This document shows positions 28,162 to 32,757 of a stretch of DNA of 32,757 bases, piece after piece; position 1 is the first letter of the stretch; each line of letters opens with the position of its first letter. The stretch lies in assembly GCA_022600255.1 (NCBI GenBank), contig JAHZKU010000048.1, forward strand, positions 1 to 32,757, read 5' to 3'. The notes under the pieces were generated by a model. The model was not told the DNA's origin and made no database searches. It saw only the letters and a program-made list of their open reading frames with translations. The stretch comes from Actinomycetes bacterium. GTDB lineage: Bacteria > Actinomycetota > Actinomycetes > S36-B12 > GCA-2699445. The translations under genes and the position numbers were made by a program.

Positions 28162-29541
28162 ATGGCTGACTTGTTCTGGTTTCGGCGCGATCTGCGGTTG
28201 ACCGATCACCCAGCACTGCAGGCCGCTGCGGAAGGTGGCCCCCTAGTATCGGTGTTCGTTCTGGATCCTGTCCTGCTGCGCAACCTCGGGGAACATCGTG
28301 CGAGCTATCTTCGGGCTTCCCTGTCAGCGTTGAACGCAGCGATAGGCGGAAACAGGCTGCACTTGCGAGTCGGTGATCCGGGCAAGATTATTCCGGAGTT
28401 GGCGGCGGCCTATGATGCCCAGCGGGTATGGGTGTCCGGGGAATACACGCCGTTTGCGAACAAGCGGGATTGGGGGGTGGACGCAGCACTGGTGGCTGCT
28501 GGCCGGAAGTTGACTGCGGTTGATTCGCCCTACTTGTATTCGCCAGGAACCATCACCAAACCAGATGGTGAGCCGTACTCCGTATTCACCCCCTACTACC
28601 GCAATTGGAACGATCGGGTGGCGCCGGCCCCGGCGGGCACAGCAGCCCCGGAACTGTTCATCGAGCAGGCCGGCGCTTCGCCCGATTCTGTCGAGCAGAC
28701 CTTGACCCAGGTGTTCGGAGGCAAGAGTGAGGTGCTGGCCGGAGAGGTCGCCGCGCTGGCTACGCTGGATACTTTTTTGGCCGATGCTGTCGATTCCTAC
28801 GGAGCGCAACGCAATCGTCCCGATACAGCGAGCACGAGCCAGTTGAGCCCCGCCTTACACTTTGGTGAGATCCACCCCAGGTCGATCGTGGCGCGGGCGG
28901 CGGCGGCTCCAGTTGATGCCGCGCCTTTTGTCCGCCAATTGTGTTGGCGCGATTTCTACGCCGATGTGCTGTATCACCGCCCCGAAGCCGCGTGGCATAA
29001 TCTCGACCGCAAGTTTGCTGCGTTCCCCTGGCGGACCCCGGAGAACGCGGACGGATTTGCTGAGGATCTTGCGGCTTGGCAACAGGGCCAGACTGGGTAT
29101 CCCTTTGTTGACGCCGGGATGCGACAACTGCTCCGAACGGGCTGGATGCACAACCGGACCCGAATGGTGACAGCGTCTTTCCTGACCAAAGACCTGCGCA
29201 TTCCGTGGCAATACGGCGCGCAGTGGTTTCTGTGCCACCTCAAAGATGGTGACATCGCCAACAATAGTCTGGGGTGGCAGTGGACCGCCGGCACCGGAAC
29301 TGATGCCGCACCCTATTTCCGGGTCTTCAATCCGGTCTTGCAGGGGCAACGGTTCGATCCACAGGGGCAGTACATCCGGGCACATGTTCCAGAATTGCGT
29401 CATCTCGAGGCCCCGGCTGTTCACGAACCCTGGACGCATCCGCAGGGATCCGCTGCTGGCTACCCCGATCGGATGCTGGATCATCACCAAGCCAGGCAGG
29501 AAGCCCTCGCCGGCCTTGAGACCATGAAGGAACGCAGCTAA
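28162..29541 (+). CDS. phr: Deoxyribodipyrimidine photolyase (cryptochrome/photolyase family)
   Basis: LFWFRRDLRLTDHPAL, VSVFVLDPVLL, RQLCWRDFYADVLYHRP, GQTGYPFVDAGMRQLLRTGWMHNRTRMVTASFLTKDL, NNSLGWQWTAGTGTDAAPYFRVFNPV. Confidence 0.96.
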   Translation: MADLFWFRRDLRLTDHPALQAAAEGGPLVSVFVLDPVLLRNLGEHRASYLRASLSALNAAIGGNRLHLRVGDPGKIIPELAAAYDAQRVWVSGEYTPFANKRDWGVDAALVAAGRKLTAVDSPYLYSPGTITKPDGEPYSVFTPYYRNWNDRVAPAPAGTAAPELFIEQAGASPDSVEQTLTQVFGGKSEVLAGEVAALATLDTFLADAVDSYGAQRNRPDTASTSQLSPALHFGEIHPRSIVARAAAAPVDAAPFVRQLCWRDFYADVLYHRPEAAWHNLDRKFAAFPWRTPENADGFAEDLAAWQQGQTGYPFVDAGMRQLLRTGWMHNRTRMVTASFLTKDLRIPWQYGAQWFLCHLKDGDIANNSLGWQWTAGTGTDAAPYFRVFNPVLQGQRFDPQGQYIRAHVPELRHLEAPAVHEPWTHPQGSAAGYPDRMLDHHQARQEALAGLETMKERS

Positions 29542-29613
29542 CCCGCGACTCCTCACCGGGCCAGGCTGGCGCCTTCGCTGGCCTGGGGTGGCCACCGGTG
29601 AGAGGCTGGGCCT

Positions 29614-29889
29614 ATGGCAACAGGACGCAAGCGCGGGAAACGTAAGGGCGATTCGTATCGCCCGATGGGCGGGGTCGCTGGCCCGCTGTCCCTGGTCACG
29701 CGGGCCGGTCGGGAGTGGTCAGTGCGACCGATCCCAGGCCAGTCGGCCAGCAAGGACTACGTCTGTCCGTTCTGTGAACGTCGGATTGGGGCGGGCACCC
29801 CACACCTAGTGGTTTGGCCCAATGATGAGCCTGCCGGAATGGATCAACGCCGACACTGGCACACCCAGTGTTGGGGCCGGTACCGGTGA
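29614..29889 (+). CDS. Conserved actinobacterial small protein with probable Cys/His metal site
   Basis: SVRPIPGQSASKDYVCPFCERRIGAGTPHLVVWPNDEPAGMDQRRHWHTQCWGRYR; CPFC plus H/C residues suggest metal binding. Resembles streptomycete proteins often labelled ATP/GTP-binding. Confidence 0.75.
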   Translation: MATGRKRGKRKGDSYRPMGGVAGPLSLVTRAGREWSVRPIPGQSASKDYVCPFCERRIGAGTPHLVVWPNDEPAGMDQRRHWHTQCWGRYR

Positions 29890-29931
29890 GATTCACCCAG
29901 CCAGCAACTTAGCCCGGAGATACTTCTTACA

Positions 29932-30243
29932 TCAGTCTCGGTAGCGTATCGAGACTTGGGCAGGCTGAGCACGAGGACGCCGGTAGTGCGGTTCGACGGG
30001 GACCGGGTCATGACGATTGCGCTCGCCCGCTGAACTGCAGTAGTCGACGGCCTGCTGGACGACGCTGACATTTGCCGGCAGGCCGAACGCCGGAACAACG
30101 ACGAGCACCCGACGTCTCGACCGGGCAATGCCAGGAACATTACCGACCCTGGTCAAAACGGTGGGCTCACCGATGTTAGCCGGAGCGGCCACGTTAGCGG
30201 GCAACAGCGAGAACCGATCGCACTGGCCCACGAAAGTAGGCAC
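29932..30243 (-). CDS. Hypothetical protein, weak ORF
   Basis: 103 aa with protein-like segment RRRVLVVVPAFGLPANVSVVQQAVDYCSSAGERNRHDPVP. GTG start without a clear SD; downstream of another minus ORF. Confidence 0.22.
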   Translation of the reverse strand: MPTFVGQCDRFSLLPANVAAPANIGEPTVLTRVGNVPGIARSRRRVLVVVPAFGLPANVSVVQQAVDYCSSAGERNRHDPVPVEPHYRRPRAQPAQVSIRYRD

Positions 30244-30258
30244 TCAACTGCGCTAGCA

Positions 30259-30275
30259 CCCACGGCTGTCGTGGG
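30259..30275 (-). terminator. Possible terminator hairpin
   Basis: CCCACG-gctgt-CGTGGG, just past the stop of the minus ORF at 30285. No clear U-tract. Confidence 0.3.
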
Positions 30276-30284
30276 GAGGGTCGA

Positions 30285-30611
30285 TCAGTTAACGACCGGG
30301 GCAACCCGGAAGAATCTTTTTTGCACAGTCTTCCCATCCGTCCACTTGGTCCCCTCATCGCAACTCGCGCCGCGCAGGTCTGCCTCGTCTAGGAGGGTAA
30401 GAAAGCCAAGCGCGCCCGCAACGCCAAAGACGTCGTGCTGAGCCTGTCCCAGCAGCACGACCAACCCAAAGACGGCGACAAACAATACGAGCGCAACTAC
30501 GTCACCACCACCTACCTCCAACTTCCATACCAACGCGCCACTCGCGGCAGCCAGAATCCGGGATCCAAAGACTGCAGGGGCAAGACAATAGAGCCAGGCA
30601 CACTTCTTCAA
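30285..30611 (-). CDS. Possible membrane protein with pentapeptide-like C-terminal tail
   Basis: Hydrophobic VVALVLFVAVFGLVVLLGQ..., then LLDEADLRGASCDEGTKWTDGKTVQKRFF, resembling the ADLRGA..DE.TKWP.G endings common in pentapeptide-repeat proteins. Confidence 0.4.
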   Translation of the reverse strand: MKKCAWLYCLAPAVFGSRILAAASGALVWKLEVGGGDVVALVLFVAVFGLVVLLGQAQHDVFGVAGALGFLTLLDEADLRGASCDEGTKWTDGKTVQKRFFRVAPVVN

Positions 30612-31562
30612 GACTGCGACTTCACCGGCGCGAAGCTAGGCGACGTTGACCTACACATGGCGAAACTGTCCCGCGCGAACCTGAGTGGCGCGAACCTGAG
30701 TGGCGCGAACCTGAGTGGCGCAGACCTGCGTGACGTGGACCTGAGTGAGGCAGACCTGAGTGAGGCAGACCTGAGTCGCGCAAACCTAGACTACGCGAAG
30801 CTGGGCCATGCCTATTTATACTTCGCGAAACTGACCAAAACGAACCTGAGTGACGCAGACCTAAACATGGCTCTTCTGGTCGGAGCGAACCTGACCGAAG
30901 CGAAACTGCCTGGCGCGAATCTATCTAACGTGGTCGCGCACCACGTGGTCCTGAGTAGCGCGAATCTGACCGGAGCGACCTTGGTCCGCACTACCCTGAC
31001 CAAAGCAACCCTGACCAACGCGGAACTGCGTGGTGTGGACCTGGGTGGTGTGGATCTGGGCAGCGTCCTTCTGCCCAAAGAGACCCCCAGCGAACGGCTG
31101 ATAAGACTGTTCAGCCGCTTCTTCCAGGTTGCCCCGACGCTGGTTGATCGGCGGTCGGCTGGGGAAATCAGGATCTCTAGATTCTCCTGGCGGTGTCGGA
31201 ACATCTGCGCCACCCAGCAGGCGAGCGATTTCCGCCAAAGCGCCCCCAGAGGTGAACCCTATCGCCAAGAAAGCCGCCGAATCTGCCGAATCACCGGACC
31301 TGCGAGCGCCTCTGCGCCACACGTGAGCTCTGGGCGGAGTCACGATAGCCGAGTGGAAAGACAGCTTGAACGGTGGACCGTCGAGATGCAACACACACTT
31401 GGGAAGGGCAGACTTGCCACGAATGCCCCAGCGCATTCGGCCCCAACTCGGTCGACTGCAAGGCCGCGTTTGGGCAGGTGTGCCCCCGCGCGCCAACTAT
31501 CTTGCTGGCAACGTCGGCGTGCAGGGCTTTGTGCGAAGTTTGTATTCGATCCGAGGTGGTGA
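30435..31562 (+). CDS. Pentapeptide-repeat protein (N- and C-terminal boundaries uncertain)
   Basis: A(D/N)LxX register from about 30600 to 31075: CDFTGAKLGDVDLHMAKLSRANLSGANLSGANLSGADLRDVDLSEADLSEADLSRANL... N-terminal ~55 codons overlap the minus ORF; after ~31080 the frame becomes Arg/Pro/Ser-rich without repeats. Confidence 0.65.
   Translation: MLSLSQQHDQPKDGDKQYERNYVTTTYLQLPYQRATRGSQNPGSKDCRGKTIEPGTLLQDCDFTGAKLGDVDLHMAKLSRANLSGANLSGANLSGADLRDVDLSEADLSEADLSRANLDYAKLGHAYLYFAKLTKTNLSDADLNMALLVGANLTEAKLPGANLSNVVAHHVVLSSANLTGATLVRTTLTKATLTNAELRGVDLGGVDLGSVLLPKETPSERLIRLFSRFFQVAPTLVDRRSAGEIRISRFSWRCRNICATQQASDFRQSAPRGEPYRQESRRICRITGPASASAPHVSSGRSHDSRVERQLERWTVEMQHTLGKGRLATNAPAHSAPTRSTARPRLGRCAPARQLSCWQRRRAGLCAKFVFDPRW
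30681..30785 (+). repeat. Tandem 15-bp coding repeats (7 units)
   Basis: ctgagtggcgcgaac x2, ctgagtggcgcagac, ctgcgtgacgtggac, ctgagtgaggcagac x2, ctgagtcgcgcaaac; each unit encodes one pentapeptide. Confidence 0.9.
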
Positions 31563-31566
31563 GTCA

Positions 31567-32757
31567 ATGACAGACCCTCCTGAAACAAGCCGGCGCACTC
31601 ATGTTTTCGCAGAGCCGCCTGTGATCCCCACCCGCTCAACTGATCCCGAAGTCGCGGCCCGCCGACTTGTGGTCGGTCTCGTGGTCGCCGTGGTGATCAC
31701 CTTGGGCGCGATCATCGCCGCCATTGGCTTCCTCTTTGCCGGATCAACCGTGGTTGTCGACCCAACCTGGGTTGACTTTCTTGGCGCCAATCTGTTGGTT
31801 TCGAATGAGCTACCGCCCAGCACACTCTTCCTCGTCGCACTGGTCAGCCTTGTCATCGTCGCTGGTACGGCTTTGGCACTCGAGACCATCGCCGCCCTCC
31901 TGTCCGTAAATCCTCGCCGTGCTGTTCTGAATGAGTACCGACAGACCCAGACGGATACCTCGGCTGGCGCCACGGTCCGGCTCACCGTCCTTGTTCCGGC
32001 ACACGACGAGGAGACTTCGCTGCCGATCACCCTCGCCGCATTGAAGGATCAGACCCGCCCACCAGACCGCGTTATCGTGGTCGCCGATAACTGCACGGAC
32101 GGCACGGTTCGCGTCGCCCAAGAAATGGGGGTCGAAGTCGTCGAGTCCGTCAACAACACTGACAAAAAGGCGGGAGCGCTGAACCAGGTACTCAACCAGA
32201 TTCTGCCGCGCTGCGATGCCTCTGACGTTGTCATGATCATGGATGCCGACACCAGTCTCACCCCTCGATTTCTGGAGGTGGGTGCCACGCGCCTGACCAC
32301 GGATCCCGAACTGATGGCAGTGGGCGGGGTCTTTTATGGCGAGGGAGGCAGTGGTTTGGTGGGCCAGTTCCAGCGCAATGAATATGCGCGGTACTCGCTG
32401 CAAATTCGATCCCGACGCGAGCGCGTCTTCGTACTGACCGGAACGGCGACGATGTTCCGCGCGAGTGCCTTGTTGGACGTCGCAGCGGCTCGCGGAGTGT
32501 TCATACCAGGAGAGACCGGACGGGTTTACGATACCGCTGCGCTAACGGAAGACAACGAGCTCACGCTGGCACTGAAGTCTCTCGGCGCTCCGATGGTGTC
32601 GCCTTCGGAATGCAAAGTCACCACCGAAATCATGCCGACCTGGCACAACCTCTGGGTACAGAGAAAGCGCTGGCAGCGCGGGGCGCTGGAGAATCTCAGT
32701 GCGTACGGCCTCACCCGAGGGACTTTCCGCTACTGGGGTCAGCAGTTCGGGATCGCC
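31567..32757 (+). CDS. Processive family 2 glycosyltransferase, truncated by window end
   Basis: Own translation from ATG 31567: MTDPPETSRRTHVFAEPP..., two N-terminal TM segments, VPAHDEETSLPITLAALKDQTRPPDRVIVVADNCTDGT, MIMDADTSLTPRFL (DxD), TEDNELTLALKSLG, VQRKRWQRGALENL (QxxRW). Open at 32757. Confidence 0.92.
   Translation, partial: MTDPPETSRRTHVFAEPPVIPTRSTDPEVAARRLVVGLVVAVVITLGAIIAAIGFLFAGSTVVVDPTWVDFLGANLLVSNELPPSTLFLVALVSLVIVAGTALALETIAALLSVNPRRAVLNEYRQTQTDTSAGATVRLTVLVPAHDEETSLPITLAALKDQTRPPDRVIVVADNCTDGTVRVAQEMGVEVVESVNNTDKKAGALNQVLNQILPRCDASDVVMIMDADTSLTPRFLEVGATRLTTDPELMAVGGVFYGEGGSGLVGQFQRNEYARYSLQIRSRRERVFVLTGTATMFRASALLDVAAARGVFIPGETGRVYDTAALTEDNELTLALKSLGAPMVSPSECKVTTEIMPTWHNLWVQRKRWQRGALENLSAYGLTRGTFRYWGQQFGIA

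Noticed and set aside
30681-30785. CRISPR-like short direct repeats
   Set aside because: Units are contiguous 15-bp in-frame codons of a pentapeptide array with no spacers.
1-32757. Mobile element, prophage, defence system or biosynthetic gene cluster
   Set aside because: No integrase/transposase motifs, terminal repeats, toxin-antitoxin pairs, PKS/NRPS or nuclease-helicase defence modules were recognisable; the gene content is core-like.

Overview
This is a high-GC actinobacterial chromosomal window of mostly housekeeping and metabolic genes. I see no phage, transposon, rRNA, tRNA or CRISPR array. In order it contains: a C-terminal tail of an upstream gene; a frameshifted endonuclease/exonuclease/phosphatase (EEP) remnant; PduO-type cobalamin adenosyltransferase (-); WS/DGAT acyltransferase; acyltransferase-3 (-); murA; a VOC protein (-); a TPP riboswitch with a ThiB/ThiP/ThiQ-type ABC operon; 3-hydroxybutyryl-CoA dehydrogenase; a secreted NlpC/P60-like protein (-); a MeaA-type ethylmalonyl-CoA mutase with an overlapping DUF5522-like ORF; a membrane protein (-); a 77-aa ORF and nucS; aldehyde dehydrogenase (-); an MBL-fold protein with a C-terminal Rieske domain; a tandem 3-hydroxyacyl-CoA dehydrogenase fusion; an unlisted 55-aa single-TM protein (-); RNase HI (-); a Ycf46-like AAA+ ATPase (-); a PBP4-type lipoprotein; photolyase; a 91-aa zinc-site protein; a pentapeptide-repeat locus; and a processive GT2 cut by the window end. 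I did not find a clear new multi-gene system. The observations most worth a second look are: a TPP aptamer whose closing helix may pair with the GTG start codon; a dehydrogenase fusion whose N-terminal copy looks catalytically dead; a set of TANNNT boxes 5-7 nt upstream of start codons, consistent with leaderless transcription; a palindrome-rich divergent region before the mutase; the pentapeptide locus with tandem 15-bp units and a pentapeptide-like tail on the opposite strand; and small unannotated ORFs.
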